64,000 bases of DNA from assembly GCF_030915525.1 (NCBI RefSeq), contig NZ_CP133269.1, positions 1,513,001-1,577,000 on the forward strand, in the 5' to 3' direction. The position numbers and the translations under genes are program-made. The notes below the pieces were generated by a model, which was not told where the DNA came from, did no database searches, and saw only the letters and a list, made by a program, of their open reading frames with translations. Source of the DNA: Neobacillus sp. PS2-9. GTDB taxonomy: Bacteria; Bacillota; Bacilli; Bacillales; Cytobacillaceae. Positions 28,227 through 37,526 of the stretch are shown in pieces. Position 1 is the first letter of the stretch. Each line of letters begins with the position of its first letter.

Positions 28227-29987
28227 CTAATTTCCTTTGAAAAACCTAGCCAGGCCATTAAATAAACCTGATGCAGCATTTTCTTGGAATACACCTGATT
28301 TCACAGTCATTTCTTCCTCAGGATTACTTAAATATCCAAGCTCCATTAACACAGCTTTCTGATTATTCTCTCGAACAACATGGAAATCACCAAATCGTAC
28401 TCCACGATCTTTTAGTTTTGTTTGTGCCACAGTGGACGCATAAAGAGTATCAGCAAGTGATTTTTGATAGTTATGATAATAATAGCCAGTCATTCCACGA
28501 ACACTTCGATCTAAATTACTGTCGTAATGCAGGCTGATAAATGCATCGGCATTGTAGGATTGGGCCGTACTTACACGCGAGGGAAGAGGAATAAAGGAAT
28601 CACTATTCCTGGTTAAGTAGACATCTGCACCTGCAGCTCTTAATTTATCATACAACAATCGAGCCGTACGAAGTGTCAGTTCCTTCTCAAGAGTGCCGCT
28701 TGCTCCTGTAGTGCCGTTATCACCGCCGCCATGCCCAGGGTCTAAAACGATTGTTTTATTTTTAAGGTAACCTTCTCCACCCGATTTCTCAATCTGTGTC
28801 TTGGAATTGTTGATAGAAACAATCCAACCTGCTACAAATCCCGTTTTGCCATTCTTCAATTTAACTTCATACCAATCATTCACAACGTTTTGAACAGGAT
28901 AGTTAGTACCTTCATTTGCCCGTTCGATTACATCGGCTTGTACATTGGCTGATGCTCTGATATTTGTTCCATTATGTAAGATGGTAACGTTACGATCTTT
29001 GACAGCTTGTCCAGATTGGGTGGATGCTTTAGATTTCTCAAGGTACCACCCGGCAACCCAACCGAATTTGCCAGATTTATATTCTATTTTTGCCCAATTG
29101 TTATTCTCTTCTAAAATCGGAAAGCTTTGTCCCCCCGTTACAGTTCCAATAATGACTGCATTTAAGGATGATCCTGAGCGGACACTTAAACTGTTGGCAG
29201 TGACTGTACCATTCATACCGATTGGTTCGTTCTTAGATGTATCTTTCCCTGCTTTTCCATCAGTATCAATAAATTCTGCACTTACCCAACCTTTTAAATT
29301 GGCGAATCCAATTTCAAGCCAATTCTTTTCTTTAGAATAAATGGATACAATCGTTCCTTTTGTTAGCTTTCCAATAACAGTTCCAGTTGCAGACGATTCT
29401 TTTCGGATATTAAGTGTGTCCGCATTTACTATTCCAGTACTTGTTTGTTTACTAGTAGCTTTAGGTTGATCTGCAGGTTCGGTTTTTAAGACTAAAAAAT
29501 CCCTTGTAACCCAACCTTCGCCAAATGAGGAGGAAACTTTGTACCAGTTTTCATTTTGGTCCAGTATGCTTACTTCTTGCCCTCTATTTAAGAAACCGAC
29601 AATACGGAAGCTTGTCCCAGGACCTGAACGAATTCTTAATTGATCGGTGTTAGCCTTTGCAATCATTCCTTTTGAACCACTGGATGTAGTAGTACTAGAT
29701 GGTTTTGGCATGTTTTCCTTAGTAACCAGCCAATTAACGACCCAGCCTGTACTACCAAAAGACACCTCAACTTCAATCCAATCGCCTTTTTCTTTTACAA
29801 TTGAATATTTCTCGCCTCGCTTGGCAACTTTTACAAGAGGATAGCTTAATCCAGGGCCACCCCGTATATTCACCGAATCAGAAGAAACGGTTACCGTCCC
29901 GGTTGCAGCACTACTTTTTCCTTGTGGTAGGAAGGCTCCGAAAATAAGAATGATAGATAATAACAGGAAACTAAATTTCTTAACCAT
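28227..29987 (-). CDS. yrvJ: N-acetylmuramoyl-L-alanine amidase with five SH3b domains (YrvJ-like)
   Basis: A secreted cell-wall hydrolase of about 586 residues. Signal peptide at 1-29 (KKFSFLLLSIILIFGAF), five bacterial SH3 domains each marked by a D-x-LNIR or N-I-R-x-G type core (SDSVNIRGGPG, TDQLRIRSGPG, ADTLNIRKESS, ANSLSVRSGSS, NGTNIRASAN), then a C-terminal Amidase_3 domain. The zinc and catalytic residues are visible: His in DPGHGG, Glu in LEKELTL, His in ISLHYDSN and Glu in LMELGYLSN. ATG 29987 follows AAGGAGGG. The order dtd-yrvJ-yrzK-hisS matches B. subtilis. Confidence 0.93.
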   Translation of the reverse strand: MVKKFSFLLLSIILIFGAFLPQGKSSAATGTVTVSSDSVNIRGGPGLSYPLVKVAKRGEKYSIVKEKGDWIEVEVSFGSTGWVVNWLVTKENMPKPSSTTTSSGSKGMIAKANTDQLRIRSGPGTSFRIVGFLNRGQEVSILDQNENWYKVSSSFGEGWVTRDFLVLKTEPADQPKATSKQTSTGIVNADTLNIRKESSATGTVIGKLTKGTIVSIYSKEKNWLEIGFANLKGWVSAEFIDTDGKAGKDTSKNEPIGMNGTVTANSLSVRSGSSLNAVIIGTVTGGQSFPILEENNNWAKIEYKSGKFGWVAGWYLEKSKASTQSGQAVKDRNVTILHNGTNIRASANVQADVIERANEGTNYPVQNVVNDWYEVKLKNGKTGFVAGWIVSINNSKTQIEKSGGEGYLKNKTIVLDPGHGGGDNGTTGASGTLEKELTLRTARLLYDKLRAAGADVYLTRNSDSFIPLPSRVSTAQSYNADAFISLHYDSNLDRSVRGMTGYYYHNYQKSLADTLYASTVAQTKLKDRGVRFGDFHVVRENNQKAVLMELGYLSNPEEEMTVKSGVFQENAASGLFNGLARFFKGN

Positions 29988-30160
29988 CCACACCCTCCTT
30001 TTCTAGTGTTAAATTATATTTTATCGTAATTAGAACTGAAAATCATTCCTTATTTACTAAAATTGACCAGTATATGTGCGAATTTCCTTTCATTGATGCA
30101 AGTTTTTCATCAATGGTGGAGATAATAGAAATATTGAAGAATAGGCAGGGGTGATTGATT

Positions 30161-30337
30161 ATGAGGTCAAGTGAAAAAGGAATGAACATCCAATCCATGG
30201 AGGGCAGGATTTTCGGTGTTGATTTCCACGATTTTATCCAAAAAGAACAGAATGCCACTTCGTTTGAGCTTGCATCAGAATTTGGATTAACGATTGGGGA
30301 TGTCAGAAAGTTAAAAAAACATTTAGAGAGATCCTAA
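30161..30337 (+). CDS. yrzK: Small HTH-like protein YrzK
   Basis: A 58-residue protein. Its C-terminal half (TSFELASEFGLTIGDVRKLKKHL) looks like a sigma-factor-type helix-turn-helix, so DNA or RNA binding is possible. ATG 30161 is preceded by AGGGGTGAT. A protein of this size lies between yrvJ and hisS in B. subtilis (yrzK). The function is unknown. The hisS promoter starts 8 bp after its stop. Confidence 0.75.
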   Translation: MRSSEKGMNIQSMEGRIFGVDFHDFIQKEQNATSFELASEFGLTIGDVRKLKKHLERS

Positions 30338-30344
30338 AACTCTC

Positions 30345-30373
30345 TTGACATTACTATCAATGCTCCGTATTAT
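30345..30373 (+). promoter_or_regulatory. Sigma-A promoter of the hisS T-box leader
   Basis: TTGACA (30345-30350), 17 bp, TATTAT (30368-30373). Confidence 0.85.
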
Positions 30374-30379
30374 TATATA

Positions 30380-30677
30380 AATATAAAACACATACATGGT
30401 ATAACCAATGATGGAGCATAGTAATTAAGCAAACCCATGAAAAGAGAGGAAATGCCTTAGGCTGAAAGCATTTCTACATGAGTCTTAATGAATGAACACT
30501 CCGTAGGCTTCTCTCTGAAAAAAGTACTTTTAGTAGGAGATGAACGTTACAGGCGTTAACTGTAAAAGAGGAAGGGCATGGAATACGATTCATGTGCACT
30601 TCAACTAGGGTGGCACCGCGGGATACAAACTCTCGTCCCTTGTATATTTTGTATACAAGGGACGAGAGTTTTTTTGT
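30380..30677 (+). ncRNA. T-box leader of hisS-aspS
   Basis: tRNA-sensing leader filling most of the 395-bp gap before hisS. The T-box core AGGGTGGCACCGCG is at 30607-30620. The terminator is a perfect 19-bp stem (30628-30646 / 30652-30670) with a T run. Stem I: GGAG (30413-30416) pairs with CTCC (30499-30502) and ATTAAG (30424-30429) with CTTAAT (30484-30489), leaving the loop AGTA on one side and GAATGAACA on the other. The codon next to the closing helix is AAC (30495-30497) followed by A; CAC (30497-30499) would break the helix. The start is inferred from the promoter. Confidence 0.9.
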
Positions 30678-30732
30678 TTTGTTAAGAGGAAAAAATTACA
30701 TACTTGTGAATGTGAAGAGGAGGTAATCCACT

Positions 30733-32004
30733 ATGTCTATAAGCATCCCTAGAGGAACACAGGATATTTTGCCTGGTGAAGTAGAGAAGTGGCAGCTAAT
30801 TGAAGCGAAGGCAAGAGAACTTTGTGAAAAATATCAATATCAAGAGATTCGTACACCGATCTTTGAACATACTGACCTTTTTTCAAGAGGAGTGGGCGAT
30901 AGTACGGATATCGTTCAGAAAGAAATGTACACATTTGAAGATCGTGGAAAACGCAGCATCACACTAAGACCAGAAGGAACTGCAGCAGTCGTTCGGTCCT
31001 TTGTTGAAAAAAAGATGTTTGGCTATGCCAACCAGCCAGTCAAACTCTACTATATGGGACCGATGTTCCGATATGAACGTCCACAGGCCGGTCGATTCCG
31101 TCAATTTGTTCAATTTGGAGTGGAAGCATTAGGCAGTAACGACCCTGCCATTGATGCAGAAGTCATCTCCTTAGCGATGAACTTGTATAAAGAAATGGGC
31201 TTAAAACAGCTGAAATTGATCATTAACAGCCTTGGTGACAAGGAGAGCCGAACGGCCCATCGTGAAGCGTTAGTAAACCACTTTAAACCACGAATCGGTG
31301 AGTTTTGCCATGACTGTCAAAACCGTCTTGAGAAGAATCCATTAAGAATTCTTGATTGTAAACAGGACCGTGATCACGAACTAATGAAAACGGCGCCTTC
31401 CATTTTGGAATATCTCAATGATTATTCAAAGTCTTATTTTGAAAAATTACAGCAGTATTTAACACAGCTTGATATTCCATTTGAAGTCGATGCCAATCTA
31501 GTTAGAGGTCTTGATTATTATAATCACACGGCGTTTGAGATTATGAGCAATGCCGAGGGATTTGGGGCCATTACTACCTTATGTGGGGGCGGCCGCTACA
31601 ATGGACTTGCTGAAGAAATTGGTGGACCTGAAACGCCAGGAATTGGATTCGCCTTAAGTATTGAACGGTTTATCGCTGCACTTCAGGCTGAAGGAATTGA
31701 ACTAGAAGTGAATCAGGGAATCGATTGTTTCCTAGCTGCACTAGGTGATGAAGCTAAAGATTATACAGTAGGACTTCTACAGCAGCTTAGAATAGCTGGT
31801 TTTTCTGCAGAGAGAGATTATCTAAACCGTAAAATCAAAGCGCAATTTAAGGCGGCTGACCGTCTCCAAGCAAAGTTTGTTGCTATTCTCGGGGATGAGG
31901 AATTAAAAAACAATAAAATCAATGTGAAAAACATGGCGACAGGTGAACAGGTTGAACTAGACTTACATTCTTTCGTTGCACAATTTAAGGAATTGCAAGC
32001 TTAA
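30733..32004 (+). CDS. hisS: Histidyl-tRNA synthetase
   Basis: Class II synthetase charging tRNA-His. 423 residues with motif 2 ([15 protein letters not shown]), the histidine motifs [14 protein letters not shown] and GGGRYNGL, and motif 3 ([11 protein letters not shown]), then the C-terminal anticodon-binding domain (about 330-420). The start ATG 30733 has AGGAGG upstream. It forms an operon with aspS, 15 bp downstream, under the T-box leader. Confidence 0.97.
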   Translation: MSISIPRGTQDILPGEVEKWQLIEAKARELCEKYQYQEIRTPIFEHTDLFSRGVGDSTDIVQKEMYTFEDRGKRSITLRPEGTAAVVRSFVEKKMFGYANQPVKLYYMGPMFRYERPQAGRFRQFVQFGVEALGSNDPAIDAEVISLAMNLYKEMGLKQLKLIINSLGDKESRTAHREALVNHFKPRIGEFCHDCQNRLEKNPLRILDCKQDRDHELMKTAPSILEYLNDYSKSYFEKLQQYLTQLDIPFEVDANLVRGLDYYNHTAFEIMSNAEGFGAITTLCGGGRYNGLAEEIGGPETPGIGFALSIERFIAALQAEGIELEVNQGIDCFLAALGDEAKDYTVGLLQQLRIAGFSAERDYLNRKIKAQFKAADRLQAKFVAILGDEELKNNKINVKNMATGEQVELDLHSFVAQFKELQA

Positions 32005-32019
32005 AGGGGGATATATTCG

Positions 32020-33789
32020 ATGTATGGCAGATCGTATTTTTGTGGTGAAGTTCCAGAAACAGCCGTTGGCCAAAAGGTAACATTAAAAGGATGGGTTCAA
32101 AAAAGACGTGATCTAGGTGGCTTAATCTTTATTGATCTTCGCGACCGCTCTGGAATTGTTCAGGTAGTATTCAACCCGGATTTATCAACGGAAGCACTAC
32201 AAACAGCTGAAAAGATTCGTAATGAATATGTTCTCGATATTGTTGGAACAGTTGTCAGCCGTGAAGCGGGAACAATTAATGAAAACCTGAAAACAGGAAA
32301 GATTGAAGTACAGGCAGAAAAAGTAACGATTATCAATGAGGCAAAGACACCTCCCTTTATGATTTCTGATAAAACAGATGCATCTGAGGATGTTCGTTTA
32401 AAATACCGATACCTAGATTTCCGTAGACCAGTTATTTTTGAAACCTTAAAAATGCGTCATCAGGTAACAAAACAAATTAGAGATTTCTTAGACTCTGAAG
32501 GATTCTTAGATATTGAAACACCAATCTTAACCAAAAGTACTCCAGAAGGAGCACGTGATTATTTAGTACCAAGCCGTGTTCACCCTGGTGAATTCTATGC
32601 ACTGCCACAATCACCACAGCTATTTAAACAATTACTAATGGTTGGTGGAGTGGAGCGTTACTATCAAATTGCCCGTTGTTTCCGTGACGAGGATTTACGT
32701 GCAGACCGTCAACCTGAATTTACCCAAATTGATATTGAAACAAGCTTCCTAAGCCAAGAGGATATCATGGGAATGATGGAAACAATGATGTCAAAGCTTA
32801 TGAAAGAAGTAAAAGGCGTAGACATTCCAGCAGCCTTCCCACGTATGACTTATGATGAAGCGATGAGCCGTTACGGTTCCGATAAGCCAGATACGCGATT
32901 TGGACTAGAACTAGTTGACCTTTCTGAGATTGTGAAGGATTCTGGCTTTAAAGTATTTGCTGCAGCTGTTGCCAATGGTGGACAAGTAAAAGCGATTAAT
33001 GTTAAAGGTGCTGCAGAAAAATATTCACGTAAAGACATTGATGCTTTAACTGAGTTCGTAGCTGTATATGGTGCGAAAGGGCTGGCTTGGCTTAAAGTAG
33101 ATGCTGAAGGACTAAAAGGACCAATTGCGAAATTCTTCACTGAGGAAGATGTGCAAGCACTGACAGCAAGTCTTGAAGCCGCTGAAGGTGATTTACTTTT
33201 GTTTGTTGCTGATAAAAAGAGTGTAGTTGCTGATTCTCTAGGGGCGCTTCGCTCGAAGCTTGGAAAAGAGTTAAATCTAATTGATCAAAGTGTGTTCAAT
33301 TTCTTATGGGTCACAGACTGGCCATTGTTAGAGTACGATGAAGAAGAAGGCCGTTATTATGCTGCCCATCATCCATTTACAATGCCATTTAGGGAAGACC
33401 TTGAATTGTTAGACTCAGATCCTGGAAAAGTACGTGCTCAAGCATATGACCTTGTGTTGAATGGATATGAGCTTGGCGGCGGTTCACTGAGAATTTTTGA
33501 GCGTGATATTCAAGAGAAGATGTTCAGCATCCTTGGGTTTACTCCTGAAGAAGCAAAAGAACAATTCGGTTTCTTATTGAATGCATTTGAATACGGTACT
33601 CCGCCACATGGTGGTATTGCATTAGGGCTTGACCGTTTAGTTATGCTTCTTGCTGGCAGCACAAACCTACGTGATACTATTGCATTTCCTAAGACAGCAA
33701 GTGCAAGCTGCTTATTAACAAATGCACCAGGTGAAGTTTCAGAAGCTCAATTAAAGGAACTGAATTTGTCATTAAATGTTAATAAATAA
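32020..33789 (+). CDS. aspS: Aspartyl-tRNA synthetase
   Basis: Class II synthetase of the bacterial type, 589 residues. An N-terminal OB anticodon-binding domain ([20 protein letters not shown]), motif 2 ([19 protein letters not shown]), the bacterial GAD insertion (about 290-420), and motif 3 ([13 protein letters not shown]) are present. The Leu in RRDLGG is the residue typical of discriminating (tRNA-Asp only) enzymes in work on other bacteria, though this single position is not proof. No clear terminator precedes the 6S RNA promoter. Confidence 0.97.
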   Translation: MYGRSYFCGEVPETAVGQKVTLKGWVQKRRDLGGLIFIDLRDRSGIVQVVFNPDLSTEALQTAEKIRNEYVLDIVGTVVSREAGTINENLKTGKIEVQAEKVTIINEAKTPPFMISDKTDASEDVRLKYRYLDFRRPVIFETLKMRHQVTKQIRDFLDSEGFLDIETPILTKSTPEGARDYLVPSRVHPGEFYALPQSPQLFKQLLMVGGVERYYQIARCFRDEDLRADRQPEFTQIDIETSFLSQEDIMGMMETMMSKLMKEVKGVDIPAAFPRMTYDEAMSRYGSDKPDTRFGLELVDLSEIVKDSGFKVFAAAVANGGQVKAINVKGAAEKYSRKDIDALTEFVAVYGAKGLAWLKVDAEGLKGPIAKFFTEEDVQALTASLEAAEGDLLLFVADKKSVVADSLGALRSKLGKELNLIDQSVFNFLWVTDWPLLEYDEEEGRYYAAHHPFTMPFREDLELLDSDPGKVRAQAYDLVLNGYELGGGSLRIFERDIQEKMFSILGFTPEEAKEQFGFLLNAFEYGTPPHGGIALGLDRLVMLLAGSTNLRDTIAFPKTASASCLLTNAPGEVSEAQLKELNLSLNVNK

Positions 33790-33812
33790 CAAGAATTCGC
33801 TTTCATGAATCC

Positions 33813-33841
33813 TTGAAGCAGACTTTTAAATATGATATGAT
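33813..33841 (+). promoter_or_regulatory. Sigma-A promoter of 6S RNA
   Basis: TTGAAG (33813-33818), 17 bp, TATGAT (33836-33841), about 11 bp before the predicted RNA 5' end. Confidence 0.7.
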
Positions 33842-33851
33842 TAAGTCAATC

Positions 33852-34055
33852 GAGAAGAGTCCTGAAATGTACGTTGTGTTACCTGAAGTTTTGACCGAAC
33901 ATTATTTATTCGGGAATCCGGAGTTTTTCTGATTGCGTAAATGCCTCACCCTTTGACGGGTTAGGGGACTTACAATATCGGGAACAGGGAACCCACCTGC
34001 TGAGTGCGGGTTTCAAAACGATGGACATAAGCGACGGCATCATTGGGACTCTTCT
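33852..34055 (+). ncRNA. ssrS: 6S RNA (6S-1 type, bsrA position)
   Basis: Binds sigma-A RNA polymerase by mimicking an open promoter. Its ends pair (AGAAGAGTCC at 33853 with GGGACTCTTCT ending at 34055), enclosing about 200 nt with internal short helices and a 3' part (GGACATAAGCGACGGCAT) that is shared with the B. subtilis RNA as recalled. Its place between aspS and tcdA (yrvM) is that of bsrA. It fills most of the 434-bp gap between these genes. Confidence 0.88.
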
Positions 34056-34072
34056 ATTTATTTGTTTAACAA

Positions 34073-34108
34073 CAACCTCCAGCAAAATTGCTATGGAGGT
34101 TTTCTTTT
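34073..34108 (+). terminator. Intrinsic terminator after 6S RNA
   Basis: Stem AACCTCCA / TGGAGGTT with inner pairing AGC / GCT, followed by TTTTCTTTT. Confidence 0.85.
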
Positions 34109-34140
34109 GCTCTCTATCTTCATAATTCCTATCTAAATAC

Positions 34141-34168
34141 TTGTTTTTATAGGATTGTATGTTATATT
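34141..34168 (+). promoter_or_regulatory. Sigma-A promoter for tcdA
   Basis: TTGTTT (34141-34146), 16 bp, TATATT (34163-34168) with an extended TG one base before the -10 box. Confidence 0.55.
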
Positions 34169-34223
34169 TTTTAGGGTAAAAGATAATAAAAGATAAAAAT
34201 GAAATTTATTTTGGAGGAACATC

Positions 34224-34991
34224 ATGCTGCATCAATTTTCCCGTAATGAGCTTGCCATTGGTAAAGAAGGCCTCGATATCATGAAAAATAGTACGGTTGC
34301 TGTTTTGGGAATCGGGGGTGTCGGTTCATTTGCTGCTGAAGCTCTTGCCCGTTCTGGCGTTGGCCGCTTAGTCTTAATTGATAAGGACGATGTGGATATT
34401 ACAAACGTCAACCGCCAGCTAATTGCTTTGCTTTCAACAGTAGGTAGACCAAAAGTAGAGATTATGCAGGAACGGATTAAAGATATAAATCCAGACTGTG
34501 AAGTGATTGCCCTTAAGATGTTCTATACAGAAGAAACGTACGAAGAGATTTTCGGCCATAAATTAGATTTTGTTGTGGATGCTTCTGATACGATTATGTA
34601 TAAGATTCATTTAATGAAGGAATGTTTAAAGCGAAATATCCCGATTATTTCAAGTATGGGAGCAGCCAACAAGATGGACCCAACGCGGTTCCAAATTGCG
34701 GATATATCTAAAACACATACGGATCCCATTGCAAAGGTGATTCGTACAAAGCTTCGTAAGGAACGCATTCATAAAGGGATTCCAGTTGTATTTTCGGATG
34801 AAAGTCCAATTGTGGTTCGAGAAGAAGTTGTAAAAGTAGTAGGGAAAGAAAATGCGCCAATTCGTAAGGCGAAAATGCCGCCTGCATCGAATGCATTCGT
34901 CCCATCAGCAGCCGGTCTGATCATGGCCAGCTACGTTGTTCGTGAGTTATTAAAGGATATTAAAATCACACGTGTATCTGATGAAAAATAA
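34224..34991 (+). CDS. tcdA: tRNA threonylcarbamoyladenosine dehydratase TcdA (YrvM)
   Basis: E1-like enzyme that uses ATP to close t6A37 into cyclic t6A in ANN-decoding tRNAs. 255 residues with an N-terminal Rossmann nucleotide motif GIGGVGSFAAEAL (about 31-43), DKDDVDITNVNRQ (about 53-65), and the ThiF-family VVDASDTI. The start ATG 34224 follows TTGGAGGAA. It is the last gene of the B. subtilis-like order before the accessory block. Confidence 0.93.
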   Translation: MLHQFSRNELAIGKEGLDIMKNSTVAVLGIGGVGSFAAEALARSGVGRLVLIDKDDVDITNVNRQLIALLSTVGRPKVEIMQERIKDINPDCEVIALKMFYTEETYEEIFGHKLDFVVDASDTIMYKIHLMKECLKRNIPIISSMGAANKMDPTRFQIADISKTHTDPIAKVIRTKLRKERIHKGIPVVFSDESPIVVREEVVKVVGKENAPIRKAKMPPASNAFVPSAAGLIMASYVVRELLKDIKITRVSDEK

Positions 34992-35004
34992 TTGATATAT
35001 GTAG

Positions 35005-35036
35005 GCCCTAAACATAATGGTTGGTTAGGGCTTTTT
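35005..35036 (+). terminator. Intrinsic terminator of tcdA
   Basis: GCCCTAA (35005-35011) pairs with TTAGGGC (35025-35031), followed by TTTTTATG. Confidence 0.8.
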
Positions 35037-35077
35037 ATGTTGGGTTAAGTGCAAAAAAGTGTTGAGGTTACGGTTAG

Positions 35078-35461
35078 GTAGAAAGGTTCTACGTGCCTGA
35101 ACCCATGAGGAAAAGAGTAGTTGGGTAACGTAGAAAGGTCCTACGTGCCCGAACCCATGATGAAAAGATGAAGTGGGTAACGTAGAAAGGTTCTACGTGC
35201 CTGAACCCATGAGGAAAAGAGTAGTTGGGTAACGTAGAAAGGTCCTACGTGCCCGACTTCATGATGAAAAGAAGAAATGGGTAACGTAGAAAGGTCCTAC
35301 GTGCCTGAACCCATGAGGAAAAGAGTAGTTGGGTAACGTAGAAAGGTCCTACGTGCCCGAGTCCATGATGAAAAGAGTAGATGGGTAACGTAGAAAGGTT
35401 CTACGTGCCCGAGTCTATGAAGAAAAGAAGAAATTGGTAACGTAGAATGCCCAAACCCACG
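35078..35461. repeat. 52-bp tandem array of hairpin units
   Basis: Seven full units and a shortened eighth start their GTAG core at 35078, 35130, 35182, 35234, 35286, 35338, 35390 and 35442, a constant 52-bp step. Each unit holds ACGTAG-aaaggty-CTACGT, extended by GGGT and ACCC, then an A-rich linker. Most units alternate between a type ending CCATGAGG and one ending CATGATG, so the array is partly a 104-bp dimer repeat. The step is not a multiple of three and no ORF crosses it. The gene-free gap is 34992-35517. Confidence 0.95.
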
Positions 35462-35517
35462 ATCAATAAAAGTGTCGAAAAATAAAACAGCTTTTTACCC
35501 CAGAAAACAATCAAATA

Positions 35518-36423
35518 CTACTCGAAAAACACCCACCGACCATACCCAGTTGCCATTAAATTTTCCATTAGTATACGTCTTAATAACTTTTTAGAATGGA
35601 TCACATTACACCACTCATGGATTAGATTAGTTGTAATTTTTAAATCAGGAAAAAGAAGTCTTAGCTCCTCTACACTCCTTAAAATACCTGTTTTAAGTTC
35701 TTCCTCATATCCACAATCTACACAAACTAGTTTCTTATCATCTTTACAAATTAAAAATGAATTAGAATCAGGACAAATAATTCCTTTTTTCATTTGGTCA
35801 TATCTATATGGCGGAAAACGGGAATAGGGGGATTTATTTTGATGCATCGAGATTAATGTTTCTGCAAGCTCCCTGTGATTAGATGTTAATTTTGAAGGAA
35901 GCTGGTTTAATTTTTTCATATAGGAATTAAGCTGTGTTGAATAAATAATTGGTTTGTTAAGAGGGGCCTGATATAAAGTAAAATCGGGGTTAATAAAGAT
36001 TACATTTCCTTCTATAGGTGTATGAAAACCAATATTTTTGATTAGCTGGCGTAATAGAGATGAACTTCGCTTTAATTGATCTAATGGATTTTGAACTTCG
36101 TCCCTGGATAAAGTATAAAAACTATCATTTTCGTATAAATAATTCCCCTCAAAATTCTTTACTTCAAAAGGAAAGATTGTACTTTGAGAAATGGTTAATG
36201 TATCAATTTGGAAATTCGCATTGTTAAAATCAATGCATAAATCGTTTATAAAATACAAATCATTTTGCAACTTACTAGTATATTGGTCAAACTTCATCTC
36301 ACCTTGGTATCCTTTTTCAAGTTTTAAATAATATTTTTTATCCTTTGCTGACAAATTCGTTCTCATGAATAGTGATTTCATAATGATCAATTCATTGGAC
36401 TTATAGCGCGGCTTTAATAGCAT
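35518..36423 (-). CDS. NERD-domain protein with C-terminal zinc-ribbon-like tail
   Basis: About 301 residues. The N-terminal half has the NERD (nuclease-related) pattern: KGYQGEMKFDQYT, then NDLCIDFNNANFQIDTLTIS and PFEVKNFEG, which carry the Asp and Glu-x-Lys residues of a restriction-like nuclease fold. The C-terminal half has a cysteine set (CPDSNSFLIC, then CVDCG) that may bind zinc. NERD proteins are widespread in Bacillaceae with unknown biological roles. ATG 36423 is preferred (AAAGGA 8 bp upstream) over ATG 36432. No B. subtilis counterpart sits here; it adjoins the hairpin array. Confidence 0.8.
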   Translation of the reverse strand: MLLKPRYKSNELIIMKSLFMRTNLSAKDKKYYLKLEKGYQGEMKFDQYTSKLQNDLYFINDLCIDFNNANFQIDTLTISQSTIFPFEVKNFEGNYLYENDSFYTLSRDEVQNPLDQLKRSSSLLRQLIKNIGFHTPIEGNVIFINPDFTLYQAPLNKPIIYSTQLNSYMKKLNQLPSKLTSNHRELAETLISMHQNKSPYSRFPPYRYDQMKKGIICPDSNSFLICKDDKKLVCVDCGYEEELKTGILRSVEELRLLFPDLKITTNLIHEWCNVIHSKKLLRRILMENLMATGYGRWVFFE

Positions 36424-36561
36424 GGGCCACATCCTTTCTTTTTTACAGATACAATCTTATTTTATAAAAAAATACTTTAAATCCCTTGTAATTATATGAA
36501 TATTTTGTTAACAATTCACGAACTCATGCTCTTAAAAACAGGAGAATTTTTCCGAAATAAT

Positions 36562-36577
36562 GTACACTATAGTGGAC
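36562..36577. promoter_or_regulatory. Palindrome upstream of the ABC transporter genes
   Basis: GT-A-CACTATAGTG-G-AC, a 10-bp perfect core with matching outer pairs, 23 bp before the TTG start. Its size and position suit a regulator operator or overlap with a -10 box (TATAGT); the regulator is unknown. Confidence 0.4.
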
Positions 36578-36599
36578 GGCTAAAGAGAGGAGAGGAAAA

Positions 36600-37526
36600 T
36601 TGGAAACAATCGTAGAGTTAAAAAACGTAACTAAAGTGATTAAAGGAAGAACTATCATTGATAATATCAGTTTTAAAGTAAATAAAGGCGAAGTTTTCGG
36701 CTTCCTTGGCCCGAATGGTGCTGGGAAAACAACGACTATCCGAATGATTGTCGGTTTAATGGGGATCACCTCAGGAGATATCATCATCGGCCAATCGAGC
36801 ATCAAAGCTGATTTTGAAAATGCGGTGGGACATGTGGGTGCTATCGTCGAAAATCCAGAAATGTATAAATTTTTAACTGGTTATCAAAACCTCGTCCACT
36901 ATGCGCGGATGGGAAAAGGGATTACAAAGGAAAAAATCGCTGAAACAGTGGAACTGGTTGGGTTAACAGATCGTATCAATGACAAAGTAAAAACCTATTC
37001 ACTTGGAATGCGGCAAAGATTGGGGTTAGCTCAATGTCTTTTACATGATCCAAAGGTGTTAATCCTGGATGAGCCTACCAACGGTTTAGATCCTGCAGGA
37101 ATACGAGAAATCCGTGACTATATTCGTCTACTGGCACGTGAAAAAAGTATGGCAGTCATTGTTTCGAGTCATTTACTTTCCGAAATGGAAATGATGTGCG
37201 ACCGCATTGGGATTATTCAAAATGGTCAGTTGATCGATGTTCAGCTCGTAAAGGAGTTTGTCCATGGAACGGAAACTACCTATGAGTTAGAAGTAGTTCC
37301 AAGCGATAAAGCTTTGTTAATTGTCCAAAACCACTATTCAAGTATCCGAGCGAACCGCTCTAGAAATGGGATATCGGTAGAGCTTTCTAAGGAAGAAATA
37401 CCTAACCTTGTAAAAGCTTTTGTTGCAGAAGATATTCAAGTTTACGGAATCAAAGAAGTAGCAAAAACACTAGAAGATCGCTTCCTAGAAGTAACGGCTG
37501 AAAAGGAGGCGGTAACACGTGGGTAA
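36600..37526 (+). CDS. ABC transporter ATP-binding protein (ABC-2 type)
   Basis: 308 residues. Walker A GPNGAGKT (37-44), signature LGMRQ (135-139, in YSLGMRQRLGLA), Walker B LILDEP (154-159) and the H-loop SSHLL are complete, so ATPase activity is expected. The C-terminal 80 residues are typical of bacitracin- or lantibiotic-type exporter ATPases. It starts with TTG 36600 after AGAGAGGAGAGG. It overlaps the permease gene by 8 bp. The substrate is unknown; relatives act in antibiotic resistance or export. Confidence 0.9.
   Translation: METIVELKNVTKVIKGRTIIDNISFKVNKGEVFGFLGPNGAGKTTTIRMIVGLMGITSGDIIIGQSSIKADFENAVGHVGAIVENPEMYKFLTGYQNLVHYARMGKGITKEKIAETVELVGLTDRINDKVKTYSLGMRQRLGLAQCLLHDPKVLILDEPTNGLDPAGIREIRDYIRLLAREKSMAVIVSSHLLSEMEMMCDRIGIIQNGQLIDVQLVKEFVHGTETTYELEVVPSDKALLIVQNHYSSIRANRSRNGISVELSKEEIPNLVKAFVAEDIQVYGIKEVAKTLEDRFLEVTAEKEAVTRG

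Noticed and set aside
35078..35461. CRISPR array
   Set aside because: The whole 52-bp unit repeats, including the parts that would be spacers; no unique spacers and no cas genes are present.
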